From positions 2,166,451 through 2,230,450 of the forward strand of contig JAUPFP010000037.1 of the NCBI GenBank assembly GCA_036925085.1: a DNA stretch of 64,000 bases, read 5' to 3'. Positions 1-11,432 of the stretch are shown piece after piece. Under the pieces are notes generated by a model. It made no database searches and had not been told where the DNA came from. It saw nothing but the letters and a program-made list of their open reading frames with translations. This DNA is from Brachycybe producta (taxonomy: Eukaryota; Arthropoda; Diplopoda; Playtdesmida; Andrognathidae). The position numbers and the translations under genes were made by a program. Position 1 is the first letter of the stretch; each line of letters starts with the position of its first letter.

Positions 1-25
1 ACATTATAGTTTATAAAAATAACGT

Positions 26-211
26 TTAATAACAATAAAAATTTGTATTTTGATTCCAGAACTCTTGTAATTTATAGAGTTCAGATATCCAAATAGGATC
101 GCCTAGAGTATAGGAGTCCTTAGGCAGCAAGTGATGAGTGCGGCCCCTGAAAACACGGCCGGCGCCCAAGGCGATTGCCTCCCTCGCTTTGTCCCAAAGC
201 CTGGCCTGCAT
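26..211 (-). CDS. small uncharacterised ORF at window edge
   Basis: A 61-codon ORF runs on the minus strand from an ATG at 211 to a stop at 26. Its first two thirds are clearly more GC-rich than the surrounding DNA, which suggests real or formerly coding sequence rather than chance. I see no known motif, signal peptide or membrane segment, and no good donor site before the stop. It could be a short gene, the last exon of a gene, or a fragment of a retrocopy or mobile element. I do not recognise it. Confidence 0.22.
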   Translation of the reverse strand: MQARLWDKAREAIALGAGRVFRGRTHHLLPKDSYTLGDPIWISELYKLQEFWNQNTNFYCY

Positions 212-761
212 TCAAATATATATGTTTTACATGTTATAGTTTAAATTATTGTAAATATGTGAGTTATCATCAATTCAATTGTATTTTGTAATTTTAAAGT
301 CTTTAGAAGACAATGGCTGTAGTGTTCAGAGGTTGTATCTTTTCAACTATAGTTATTATTCATTTTATTTTCACAGCAGGATGTGAATAAATATTATTGA
401 CATTTTCTTTAGTATACAATGGGTATAATGATTTAAGCAAGTTGTCTTTCTTGTTTCTTACGTAGACAGATGTTTTGCCATTTTATTTTTATGTACATAT
501 TGAGCGATAATTAATATTTATTTTGTGGCTTCTTTTATGGTGGTGCACAACACAATCGCTAAGAATAATGAATGAATTAGTGAAAAACAACTTAACCATG
601 CCCGAAATGGTATGTCAAATATTATGTACAGTACGGTATATAAAGGGCATGAGTTTTAAAAGTGAAATTAATTCCTTGGTACATCAGATACAGACTACAT
701 ATTTTGCACCAAGTTTTGCATTTTTTTTTTAAAAAAAAAACAAGTTTCAAATTTCGAAATA
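212..761. other. 5' flank of GMC gene A
   Basis: No gene is seen. The stretch holds the upstream motif shared with the paralogs (465-486, GACAGATG..TTGCCATTTTAT) and a TATA box at 637-645. The ORF at 523-732 overlaps this promoter and ends in a T-run, so it is taken as chance. Confidence 0.5.
637..645 (+). promoter_or_regulatory. TATA box of GMC gene A
   Basis: TATATAAAG lies 117 bp upstream of the ATG. The identical nonamer sits at the equivalent place in paralogs B, C and D. Confidence 0.65.
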
Positions 762-3700
762 ATGACTTTAATGATTTTTAAATTATCTTTATCATGTTTG
801 TTTTTTATTAATTTATTACAATTAATTTTCGGTTGTTCTTTAGATGACAATTACGATTTCATCATTGGTGAGTTTTATTGGTAGTTTATACACATAATTC
901 CTTAGACTTTGCTTAAAATTAATTTCATTTTAAAGTTGGTGCTGGTTCAGCGGGTGCCGTTGTTGCGAGCCGATTGTCCGAAGACCCAAAAGTTCGTGTT
1001 TTATTGTTGGAAGCTGGAAAAGATAATACAACACTCGATGTTCTGAGTGATATTCCTGCAATGAGTCTTTTCTTAAGACTTAGTGATTATGATTGGCAAT
1101 ATAAGACTGTACCTCAAACTGGCGCATGTCTAGGATTAATTGGAAATGTTAGAATTAAACTAAAAGTTTTCTATTGATGTTATGTTTAAATTAAACTCTT
1201 GTCTTATTTTTTTAAAAAGCAATGTCCTTGGCCACGAGGAAAAGCTTTAGGAGGAACCAGTACAATTAGTTACATGTTATATGCTAGAGGAAATAAACGC
1301 GATTACAATCGTTGGGCTTCTTTAGGCAATACTGGTTGGGATTATGATAGTGTTCTTCCATATTTCAAAAAATCTGAAGACTATACTGGTCAATACATTG
1401 GAGCCAATGATGGTGTGTTCGAATTATGTTATATTTCTATTTCTTTATAATGCGATTGTTTTCATTTTATTTAGCCAAATATCATGGTACTGGTGGTTAT
1501 TTGACGGTGTCACCAGTTGACTATAAGAGTCCTTTGGAACATGCTTTCGTTGCGGCAGGACAGGAATATGGTCTACAGGTAGTAGATGCAAATGGAGCAA
1601 ATCAGACTGGTAATACATTTTTCGGACATAAAAAATAAGCAAGTTCATTTACTTATAATATACAATGCTGTAATAAAGGGATTATGAATGTGGTTGGTAC
1701 TGTGAGACAAGGAGTAAGATGGAGCACAAATTTAGCATTTTTACAACCTGTAACTTCACGACCAAATTTCGTTATTGTTCAGGGCGCACATGTTCTCAAG
1801 GTAGGTGTCTCTAAATTAGGAATGAGAAATTTGAAAACAAAAATACCCACATTTTTGATACGCAACAATTAGAAAAAAAATTTCGGTCTGTTTTCGGAAA
1901 AAAATGTCAAAAATAAATAAAATCTTATTTTCAATCTTATTTATTCAAAAATCTGTATAATTAAATTCAATAACAGTTAGTTTTTCAGTAAATTTGACTA
2001 TCCTCACATACAGGATACTTTATTTTATTTTTTAAATTGTTTCAATTGTTTAATTTTGTTTTTTTAGTTTTAAATTATAAATTTGGATGCATCAAATAAG
2101 CTGATGCAGTGATTTCAACATTGCAAAAGCAAACAGAAAAATAATAACCAAAAGTTGTAAATCGAGATGAAAATATCATTTTTCGAGAATTCGGGAATAC
2201 AATCTTAAGTGCAATCGACTATTTGCAACTTTTGTTACTGAAACCTTTGTTATTTTGGAAAAGTTTTCATATTTTTCAGCCCCTTGGTTATAATTTCAAT
2301 TATATGCAATGAATTATTTCAAACTGGCTTTTGAATTATACACAGGTATTATTTGATAATAAAAATAAAGCAATTGGTGTGCAGTACATTGTTGACGGTC
2401 GCATTCTTCAAGCAAAAGCTTCAAAGGAAGTGATTCTCTCAGCTGGAACCATCAATACACCACAGTTGCTTATGCTATCTGGTGTTGGTCCAAAAAAAGA
2501 GCTGAAGAAATTTAAAGTAAGTCTATAGTATATAATATACGTATGTGTAAAATTTAATTTTTTCAATATTTTTCAAAAAAGATTCCAGTTATTGCTGACG
2601 TTCCTGGAGTTGGAGAAAATCTTCAAGATCATATTGCTTGTGGTTTAGTTTGGACGCTTGATCAGCCTGTTGGAACTATGCTTTCACGAAATTTGAATTC
2701 GACATCGTTTCTCGACTGGGCATTATATGGAAAAGGTCAAGAGCCATCTGTTATAATTTATGAAATTTACTCAAACATTTTTCTGACATTATTTCATCCG
2801 TTTTTTTTTCTACAGGATTTTTAACTATGTTAGGTGGTGCTGAAGCTGTCAATTTTGTCAACACACCATTTGCAAATCAAAGTGATGACTGGCCAGACGT
2901 TAAAATAGTACTTGCTGGAAGTGTCGCTTCTGACGGCGGTGTTTTTTTACGTTATGTTTCGGGAATTTCTGATGAGGTCCACATCTACATATACATGTTA
3001 ATCAGAAAATTTTTAATGTTATATAGTTTTTCATTGTTTATTAAGGTTTGGGATAAGGTTTTTCAACCTTTTTTAAATAAGGACACTTTCTCCATGTTCC
3101 CTACTTTACTGAGGCCGAAATCTCGAGGCGTCGTTCGTCTTCAGAGCAATAATCCACTAGACGCACCTCTGATAGACCCCAACTATTTCAGTGAAAATGA
3201 AGACATAAATGTTCTTGTTGCAGGTTGTTTACAATAGCAGCACTAAAAATATTTTTCATTATAACTTGTGTTTATTTTTAAGGCCTGAAGATTGCAATGA
3301 CTTTTGGCAATTCACCTTCATTTCTTCAATATGGTGCAAAGTTGAATCCGAACAAATGGCCAGGATGTGAGAGTTTTGAAATATATTCTGATGACTATCT
3401 TGCGTGTCTCGTCAGACATTATTCTCAAACACTATATCAACCTGTGGGAACATGTAAAATGGGTTCATTAAACACTGATCCTATGGCTGTTGTTGATCCT
3501 CAACTCAGGTATAGATTTTTAAATATACCTGCATAGTATAGCATACAATTTTCCTAATTGAAATAGTATGTCGCATCTTTCATCATTCATAACCATCACA
3601 TTTAACACTTTATTTTGTGGTATTTCATTGTCAGGGTTCGTGATGTCAAGGGTTTACGAGTTGTTGATGCTTCCATTATGCCATTTATTGAATCTGGTCA

Positions 3701-3785
3701 TGGAAATGCACCTTCCATTATGATTGCTGAAAAGGCTTCAGACATGATAAAGAAAACTTGGAATATTCCTGTTCAAAAATTATGA
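762..3785 (+). CDS. GMC oxidoreductase A (glucose dehydrogenase-like), 11 exons
   Basis: Predicted secreted FAD-dependent glucose-methanol-choline oxidoreductase, 602 residues; the substrate is unknown. Exons: 762-867, 936-1147, 1220-1412, 1475-1609, 1679-1800, 2346-2516, 2582-2735, 2816-2976, 3046-3223, 3283-3508, 3635-3785; all junctions keep frame. Exon 1 encodes a hydrophobic signal peptide, and an in-frame ATG at 771 is the start matching the paralogs. The FAD-binding GAGSAG motif is split by intron 1. GMC signature 1 ([13 protein letters not shown]) has Ser where the family has Asn or His. Signature 2 ([17 protein letters not shown]) is intact. The first catalytic His is Gln (YQPVGT, codon 3438-3440), while the second site, Asn in the paralogs, is His (SGHGNAP, codon 3699-3701). 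AATAAA is at 4026. It may be an enzyme with altered chemistry or a non-catalytic copy. Confidence 0.9.
1815..2250. repeat. dispersed repeat in intron 5 of GMC A
   Basis: Intron 5 is long (545 bp) and contains blocks that recur in the same order in a BTBD10 intron at 50039-50482. Shared pieces are TCACATACAGGA followed by a T-rich tract near 1998, a CATTTTT block, and AGTGCAAT near 2209. The ends are not clear here. Confidence 0.4.
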
Positions 3786-4761
3786 TTTTTTCTTTTGTTG
3801 CTCTCAATGGCAGTTTTCTATTTTTTTATACTTAAAAATCATTGACCAATTTCTTGATTGATTTTTTTTTTACTTGTGGTCATGAACTTTTTTCTAAGCC
3901 ACAAATGATTCAGTGAGGTCTGTTACACAGCAGTACTTATAGCACTAGAAGTGGCGATGTATGTAATCCTACGCAGGCTCCATACCTAATTTATATGCGT
4001 TCTCAAATTACAAGAAGATTTATTTAATAAAAGTGATGTCTTATCTTTTGTTGCGATAAACTGTCGATATTTCTCTAAAGTGGAAGTTCAGACATGATAA
4101 AGAACATTGTTGTGAACATTTTTTTTAATTCAATGGCATTGCACTTAATTGATAAACATTTTTTCAGAAGATGATTCTTGAACTTCTGATTCTTGAGATT
4201 CCTTCGTAGTCTGTAATAATTCAGGCTTTTGCCTGATAAATCGCTCGGTGATGGCTAGGTGAAAAGCTGGAATCGATGTGATGGTTGCTAACGATTAAAA
4301 ATAATAAAACGACCACCTGTTTAAAAATTTCTCTTCCTATTCCACAAATGATTCAGAGTGACAGTTATGACAGCATATCTTAATTATTTAGCATGTGTGT
4401 GAGCATTTATTATAATTTCAATCTTGAAATTTTGTGAAGAAAGTGACAACTTCATATGAATAATAACCATACAATTGCAGAACATTTCTACAGCAGTTTG
4501 TTAACTTTTCAGTCTTTTCTATATTGTTTCTGATTTGAACAGATGGTTTGCCATTTTAATAGAAAAAAATGTGAAACTGTCGGTCCAAACGTATAGCATA
4601 ATAATTTAATTATTTCCTTTCCTTAGTGACAAATATTTTAACCTTATTTTGACCTTTTAGTGAACTCTTTTGTTGGTAATTGTATATAAAGTAGGTGATT
4701 TGTAATTTACCACGTCCAGATTACCAAGTTTTATAAGAAAAAAGTATACCATTTGCCAATA
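3786..4761. other. A-B intergenic region with duplicated promoter DNA
   Basis: No gene is seen. The region contains two copies of the phrase CACAAATGATTCAG (3900 and 4345), which also lies upstream of C (8767) and D (18638). It also contains the shared upstream motif at 4537-4558. This is flanking DNA copied along with the genes. Confidence 0.5.
4683..4691 (+). promoter_or_regulatory. TATA box of GMC gene B
   Basis: TATATAAAG lies 71 bp upstream of the ATG at 4762, as in A, C and D. Confidence 0.65.
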
Positions 4762-7700
4762 ATGATTTTCACATTTTTTCGATTATCTTTATCATGTTTG
4801 TTTTTTATTAATTTATTACAACTAATTTTTGGTTGTTCTCTAGATAACAATTACGACTTCATCATTGGTGAGTTTTATTGGTAGTTTATACATATAATTC
4901 CTTAGACTTTGCTGAAAGTAATTTTATTTTAAAGTCGGTGGTGGTTCAGCAGGCGCCGTTGTTGCGAGCCGGTTGTCCGAAGACCCGAAAACTCGTGTTT
5001 TACTTTTGGAAGCTGGAAAAGTTAATACAACACTCGATGTACTGAGTGATATTCCTGCAATGCTCACATTCTTACAACTCAGTGATTATGATTGGCAATA
5101 TAAAACTGTTCCACAAACTGGTGCATGCTTAGGAATGATTGGAAATGTGTGTTAAAAGTTATTCTAAAATTTATAAATGATGTTATTATGTATAACCCAA
5201 ATTGTGTCGTAATCTTATTAATAGCAATGTCCAATGCCACAAGGAAAAGCGTTAGGAGGATCGAGTAAAATTGACTATATGTTTTACAATAGAGGAAATA
5301 AACTTGATTACAATCACTGGGCCTCTTTAGGCAACAGTGGTTGGGATTATGACAGCGTTCTACCTTACTTTAAAAAATCGGAAGACTATACGGCTCCCTA
5401 CATTGGAACAAATGATGGTTCGCTTGAAATTTCTCAATGTATTATAATTTTCTACTAAATATATTTGTGTTTCTTTTTATTTAGCCGAATATCATGGCAC
5501 TGGTGGCTATTTGACAGTGTCAGAAGTCGACTATAAGAGTCCTTTAGAATATGCTTTTATTGCTGCAGGACAAGAATATGGTCTAGCTCTATTGGATACA
5601 AATGGAGAAAATGAGACTGGTAATCATACAAGAAAATGTAAGTGCCTAGGTACTCCAGAGTTGTCGCTGTCAATTTAGCAAGTCTAAAGTTTCTTAAATG
5701 GCACAAGCAACTGAACCGCAATTAGAAACGTCATAAAATACCTGAGGAGCATATTAAGAAATACACAATTTTTATGAAGACTGAAAGTTGTTTCTGAAGG
5801 ATGGCATCATGTTTACTAAATGGTCCTTTTTTGGTGTGGGTGTTCAAAGAAATTAACATAATTCGAAACAGTATAAAATAGAAACCCATTTTATTGTTGC
5901 AATAAAAAGACCTTAGTACCGCCGTGGCATAAAAATAAAAAAATGCGATTGCAACTTCAATTATTATTCAAAACCATGTTTGAAGGGAGATTTTTTTTGT
6001 TAGAATCGAGGTTACATTTTTGAAAAAATCAATTTTCACTTAGCATTGCGTTTATGACATCATTCAACATATGCTGGAGTGTCTAGACTCTTCAGCAAGT
6101 ATAGTGTTGAGCACATTTTTTATACTGTAACATAGGAATTATGAATGTGGTTGGTACTGTGCGACAAGGAGTGCGATGCAGCACAGCTTTAGCATTCTTA
6201 CAACCTGTAACTTCACGACCAAATCTCGTAATTGCTCAAGGTGCACATGTTATCAAAGTAGGTGCCTATGAGATGTTTTAATTTTATCTAGATTTAATGA
6301 ATTATTTCAAACAGGCCTTTCATTTATACACAGGTATTATTTGATAATAAAAAGAAAGCAATTGGTGTCCAGTACAGCGTTGACGGTCACATTCTTCAAG
6401 CAAATGCTTCAAAGGAAGTGATTCTTTCAGCTGGATCAATTAACACACCCCAGTTGCTTATGCTTTCTGGTGTTGGTCCAAAACAAGAGCTGGACAAATT
6501 TAATGTATGAACATAAACATTAAATTTGTAATTATTTATGAAAATATAATTGAGTTGTGAAATTTAATTGAAAGATATCAGTTATTGCTAATGTTCCTGG
6601 AGTTGGAGAAAATCTTCAAGATCATATTTCTTGTGCTGGTTTAGTCTTTACACTTGATCAGCCTGTTTCAGCAGTAAATTCAAGAGGTTCGGATTTATCA
6701 TCTTTTCTCGAATGGGCTTTGCAGAGAACAGGTTAAGCATCATCTGCTAAAACGTAATGAAAGCCTAAATTTAAGAATTTGACTTGGAACTTTAAATGTT
6801 TAAAGTTGATGTTGTTTTCTTGAATTTAAGTCTAATATTATTTATGCCCACATTCGAAACATTTTTATAACATAATAAAACGTGGTTTCTATCAGGACCT
6901 TTGACGCTTTTGAGTGGCATTCAAGTTGGTTTTATCAGCACACCATTTGCAAATCAAAGTGAGAATTGGCCGGATATAGAGGTTGTATTATATTCTGGAA
7001 GTGCTGCTTCTGATGGTGGTCTTCATCTTCGTTACAATCTCGGACTCACCGAAGAGGTTTAGACCATATATGCATATAAATAAGAGTAATTTTAAAAATA
7101 AATAAATTAAGATTAATTTTTCACTGTTATGTAATTTTTTTCATTTAATTTGCGAAGGTTTGGGACCAAGTTTTTAAACCTATTGTAAATAAGGAAACTT
7201 TTACCATCGTTCCTATTTTAATGAGACCAAAATCTCGAGGTGTTGTTCGCCTTCAGAGCAATAATCCTTTTGATGCACCCTTGCTGGATCCCAAATATTT
7301 CAATGAAACTGCTGACCTAAATGTTCTTGTTGCAGGTAAATGAAAAATAGAAGTAACAAAGGATCTTTTTTTTTTGTAATATATTTCTATTATTTTTCAG
7401 GTATGAAGATTGCAATGACTTTTGGAAATTCGCTTCCATTTCGTCAATTAGATGCAAAGTTGAATCCGACCAAATGGCCAGGATGTGAGAGTTTTGAAAT
7501 CTATTCTAATGACTATCTTGTATGTGTAGCCAGGCATAATTCTCAAACAATTTACCATCTTGTGGGAACTTCTAAAATGGGTCCATTAAATACTGATCCT
7601 ATGGCCGTGGTTGATCCACAACTAAGATACGGTATATTACAAGTTTTAAAATTAAGTTTTAGAACTAATTTTTTAGATATTTCTTCCAGGGTTCGTGGTG

Positions 7701-7840
7701 TCCACGTCTTAAGAGTTGTTGATGCTTCCATTATGCCATTTATCTTGTCTGGTAATACTAATGCTCCGACAATCATGATTGCTGAAAAGGCTTCAGATAT
7801 AATAAAAACAGCTTGGAATATTCCTGTTCAAAAATTGTGA
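4762..7840 (+). CDS. GMC oxidoreductase B, last intron apparently exonised
   Basis: Secreted GMC-family FAD oxidoreductase, 624 residues if the last intron is read through. Exons: 4762-4867, 4935-5146, 5225-5417, 5485-5619, 6136-6257, 6334-6504, 6575-6731, 6896-7056, 7158-7335, then 7401-7840. Signal peptide and FAD motif (VGGGSAGA) are present. Signature 1 reads GGSSKIDY, with Asp for Asn. Signature 2 is intact. The catalytic pair is His (YHLVGT; the usual Pro after His is Leu) and Asn (SGNTNAP). The donor of the last intron differs: CTAAGATACGGTATAT against CTCAGGTATAT in C, a 5-bp gain. Splicing at the remaining GT to the usual acceptor at 7689 would frameshift to a stop. Reading through adds 21 in-frame codons with no stop. 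A 45-nt intron (7632-7676) would also keep frame. AATAAA is at 7930. Confidence 0.87.
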
Positions 7841-9304
7841 ATCATTTTATACTTAAATGGATAACTTTCCTTAAAGTTTTTCAGAAGTTGATTTTTGTAA
7901 CAACTTCTGCTTTTTTATTTATTGCTAACAATAAAAAATTGACAAATGATTGACAATTTGTTTGTTATTCTGTTGAAAAATCAATGACAAGCAGATTTTG
8001 TCAAATCATTTTAATTGCTATTTTATTGATTATTAAACCACCATAAGTAATTATTAATGATCAACTAATTTGTTTCTTGTAAAGTGGAGGACACACATAC
8101 GGAAAATCAGCCAAGAATATAAGGCCAGAAAAGAATTTTCGAAAGAATTTCAAATTCTGGCCGATTTTCTGGTTAGAAAAAAAAGTTGAGATTGGCTCAA
8201 CTTTTTCTTTGCACAGAATCTTGTTTTAATATTCTGACCAATTAGAGCAGCTCAAACCACCTAATAAAATCAACCCTCACTTTTTAAGAAAGAGAGGGGT
8301 GCAAGGTTGTGCCCTAAAGCCTAAAGGTCATTTTTACAGTTGTAAAGGGCGAGGGTGGTGGGACCCCTTTTTCCAATGTTAATTTCTGTCCTGATGTGTG
8401 GCCACCATTATAAAGACGGATGAGAATATTAGTTTTCTTTTTCTTTTCTGGGGAGATTTTCCCCAAAAAAAATCCCGTATTTAGTTTTACATTATATATT
8501 TTGCTAATTTGTGAATTTCAGACGTCACAATTTCCTCTAAACAAACCTGTCAAAACAAACTGCTATTACAGTAAAGAAAAAAAGCGGGATCACACTAAAT
8601 TCTTTATCTTGAGAGCAATATTTATATGATGTATCATACGAGCGTATATTCGATTGTTTTGCTGTTGACTGCAACTTACTACAGTCGTAATTTTAGACCA
8701 TGAAATTGATTCAGTGACTAATTTTTTGATTGATTCTGTACCTATGATCATCATATTTGTTCTACTTCACAAATGATTCAGTATGATCGGATCTTTTTTT
8801 GACCTCCATTGCTCTAAAGAGCAAGAAAAGGGGAAAAAAGGATGTCTGTGTGTCTGTGTGTGTGTCCGGAACCCGATTTAGTTCCTCGAACAACTCAAGA
8901 ACGGAATGAGATAAAGACATGCAGTATTTTTTATTTGATTCCGTGGGTCAATATGAAGCTCCTGACAAAAAATTAGAAAATTTTACTCAGGGGTTATTTT
9001 TTTATGAATTTTTTAGAAACAAATTTTGAGTTTTTGGTCATAATTTTTAGTGGGTCGAACAACTCGAAAACGGGGCCACCTACAATAAAATGTCATCAGA
9101 CCTAAAATGATGTACACATTCTGACGATGAAACTGGAAAAAAATTGAAATTTTAGAGCGATTTGATATATAAAATTTCGATTTTTCAAAATCGTAATTTT
9201 TTTTTCAAAAAATCGAGATTCTTCCTCTTTCCAGTTGTAGCATTCGAAAGGGGGGACTTTTCTATTATTTAGGAGGGGTGTTCCTTTTTATGTTCTGTTA
9301 TTAT
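7841..9304. other. B-C intergenic region, first part
   Basis: No gene is recognised. It has an A/T-rich 3' flank of B, a duplicated flank block (about 8690-8790) shared with the regions upstream of B and D, and a short TG-rich run near 8850. The ORF at 8420-8629 shows no coding signs. Confidence 0.4.
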
Positions 9305-10463
9305 CAGAGGGCGGAATAAAATGTTTTTATTATTGGAAAATATGTACATATATATGTACTCAAAATGGGCAAAATATGTATTAAAATATTTTTAAATTCC
9401 TAAATATTTTTTAATAAGCAAATAGTCTGTTTAATACTTTTAATTCGTTTATTTTAATTTTCTTAGAAAGTAAAAATGTTTTATCATCAGAATTATCATA
9501 AAATGTAGATGTTAGATAATTGATAGTGAGAGACCACTTTACTACAATAGGGACTTAGCGAAATTTCGTACGAAATTAAGTTTCACGAAATTTATATATT
9601 TAAATTAAGTGATTTCGTTTTCGTTTCAATTTCGTTATTGTAGTTAGCAAAGCAACCCAAAAACGTAAACGAAATCATTCACCTTTTACGGCGATTTGTG
9701 TGGTAATTTTTGCCTAATTAATCGCCACTAAATGTAGATTTTTTAATTTTTATTGTTCTTTGCACTTGATATTCTTGCTTTAATCGGAAATCTTTCATGT
9801 AGGGTTGGTTATTATTTTTAAAACGACGTCGTTTTCCATCGACAAAATCCAACTACGAAATAATTTTATAATTTCGTAAAGAAATGCCTCATTTCGTGCG
9901 AAATCTTTGTGTTGTAACGAAATCAGCCGGAAATGACGTCAAAATAATGGATTTCGTAAATAAATTTATTTCGTACGAAATTTTGCTAAGTCCCTAATAC
10001 TTCACAAGTTACTGTAAAAGACAAATTTTCTTTCAAATAGTAAATGGTTTTGTTAAATTTCATTAACAACTGGAAAACAGACATAAAATAACTTAACTTT
10101 CTTTGTCTTCTTTGTTTCTAACATGTGGTCTCTACTAACCTTATATAAAGTAACTAATGATTCACGAAATAACATTTAGATACTTGAAAAATTATAATTT
10201 TATTAGTTTCTTTCCAATTCAGTGATTAATAATGATTGTTATTGGTATAAATATTTGAAATTTGAAAAAAATATTTATATGTTTAAATTTCAATAAATAT
10301 TTACAAAAATATGTGTATTTAAATATTTTCCAAAATATGTAAAATATGTATTTATAAATGTAGTTTATTCAATTCCTAACATTCTGAAATGGATGGATAA
10401 TAAATTTGGGCATGATAGCTGAATGTATTTGGAATATGTTTTTTTATAGAATTCCGCCCTCTG
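9305..10463. mobile_element. non-autonomous hAT-type element with nested element
   Basis: The ends are inverted repeats: CAGAGGGCGGAAT at 9305 and ATTCCGCCCTCTG ending at 10463. They are flanked by an exact 8-bp duplication GTTATTAT (9297-9304 and 10464-10471). Eight-base duplications and CAG..CTG ends are typical of hAT transposons. The 1159 bp contain no transposase ORF, so it is a non-autonomous copy. A second element (9550-9994) is inserted within it. Confidence 0.8.
9550..9994. mobile_element. inverted-repeat element with TA flanks (Tc1/mariner-like MITE)
   Basis: The left end GGGACTTAGCGAAATTTCGT is mirrored at the right end by ACGAAATTTTGCTAAGTCCC, continuing for about 30 bp. TA lies on both sides (9548-9549, 9995-9996). 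It has no coding sequence. It sits inside the hAT-type element 9305-10463 and is therefore younger. Confidence 0.65.
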
Positions 10464-10559
10464 GTTATTATTTTTGTATATTAGAATACATGTGACGTAT
10501 TTTCATTTTAAACCCATATTATTACAAATGAATGACGCATGCGCATCACATGTAACTAT

Positions 10560-10925
10560 GTCATGTACATGAGTATATACATGTGTGTTTATATACACAT
10601 GCGCACATGTGCGTACACATGCGCACACGTGTGTACACATGCGCACACGTGTGTACACATGCACACACGTGTGTACAAGTGTGTACATGTGCATACACAT
10701 GCGCACAAGTGTGTACATGTGCGTACACATGCGCACAAGTGTGTACATGTGCATACACATGCGCACACGTGTGTAAATGTGCGTACGCATGCGCACACGT
10801 GTGTAAATGTGCGTACGCATGTGCACACGTGTGTAAATGTGCGTACACATGCGCACACGTGTGTAAATGTGCATACACATGCGCACACGTGTGTTCATGT
10901 GCGTACTCATGCGCACACATGTAAC
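10560..10925. repeat. 30-bp minisatellite of alternating purine-pyrimidine DNA
   Basis: About twelve degenerate copies of a 30-bp unit (GCATGCGCACACGTGTGTAA plus ATGTGCGTAC). Nearly every step alternates purine and pyrimidine (GT/AC, GC), which favours Z-DNA. The unit length divides by three and has no stop in most frames, so both strands show long meaningless ORFs made of Cys, His, Thr, Arg, Val and Met. Confidence 0.9.
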
Positions 10926-11318
10926 AATGAAAAAAGTTGGTTATTTGATATATGAAAGCATATATTAAAGCAATGGAGGTCTATAGGGTTCCTTTAATCC
11001 CTTGTTAGATTTTATGACATCATAACTTTAAGCAGCTTCGTAAATACAGTGTATGTGAACAATCAGTTACTTAAAATTTTGCAATTTAACAATAGTTATT
11101 TATACAGCTGCAATTAGTTTTATATTAACAGCAGTTGTTTCCTGTTTCCTTTTCCTTTTGTTTTTTATATGAATTATGAATAACTTGAGTTATTCTTTTT
11201 TTTTATTAAAAATTATATTGATTTATGAACAAAGTCAGCACTCAACATTATTATTCAATATTGAAAAATATTTTGCACCTAGCTTTGACTCTTTACTGAA
11301 ATCTTTTGTCTGTAATTT
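10926..11318. other. 5' flank of GMC gene C
   Basis: No gene is seen. This AT-rich flank aligns in part with the flanks of B and D, but the GACAGATGG..GCCATTTTA motif is not recognisable here. Confidence 0.4.
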
Positions 11319-11373
11319 TATATAAAGCACATTTAATCTTAAGGTAAAAGTAATCGCGTCGTACATCAGTTAC
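11319..11373 (+). promoter_or_regulatory. core promoter of GMC gene C
   Basis: TATATAAAG (11319-11327) is followed by a CTTAAGGTAAAAGTAAT block, also present upstream of D and partly E. A TCAGTT match to the arthropod initiator follows near 11366, about 40 bp after the TATA box. Confidence 0.55.
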
Positions 11374-11432
11374 GGACTACTGTCTGTGCATAAAGTGTTG
11401 CAAGAAAAATTAAGTTTGCAATTTTGTCAAAA

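Noticed and set aside
10503-10955. Six overlapping ORFs of 60-138 codons on both strands
   Set aside because: They are readings of the 30-bp minisatellite; composition is a few residues only and all frames are open because the unit is a multiple of three.
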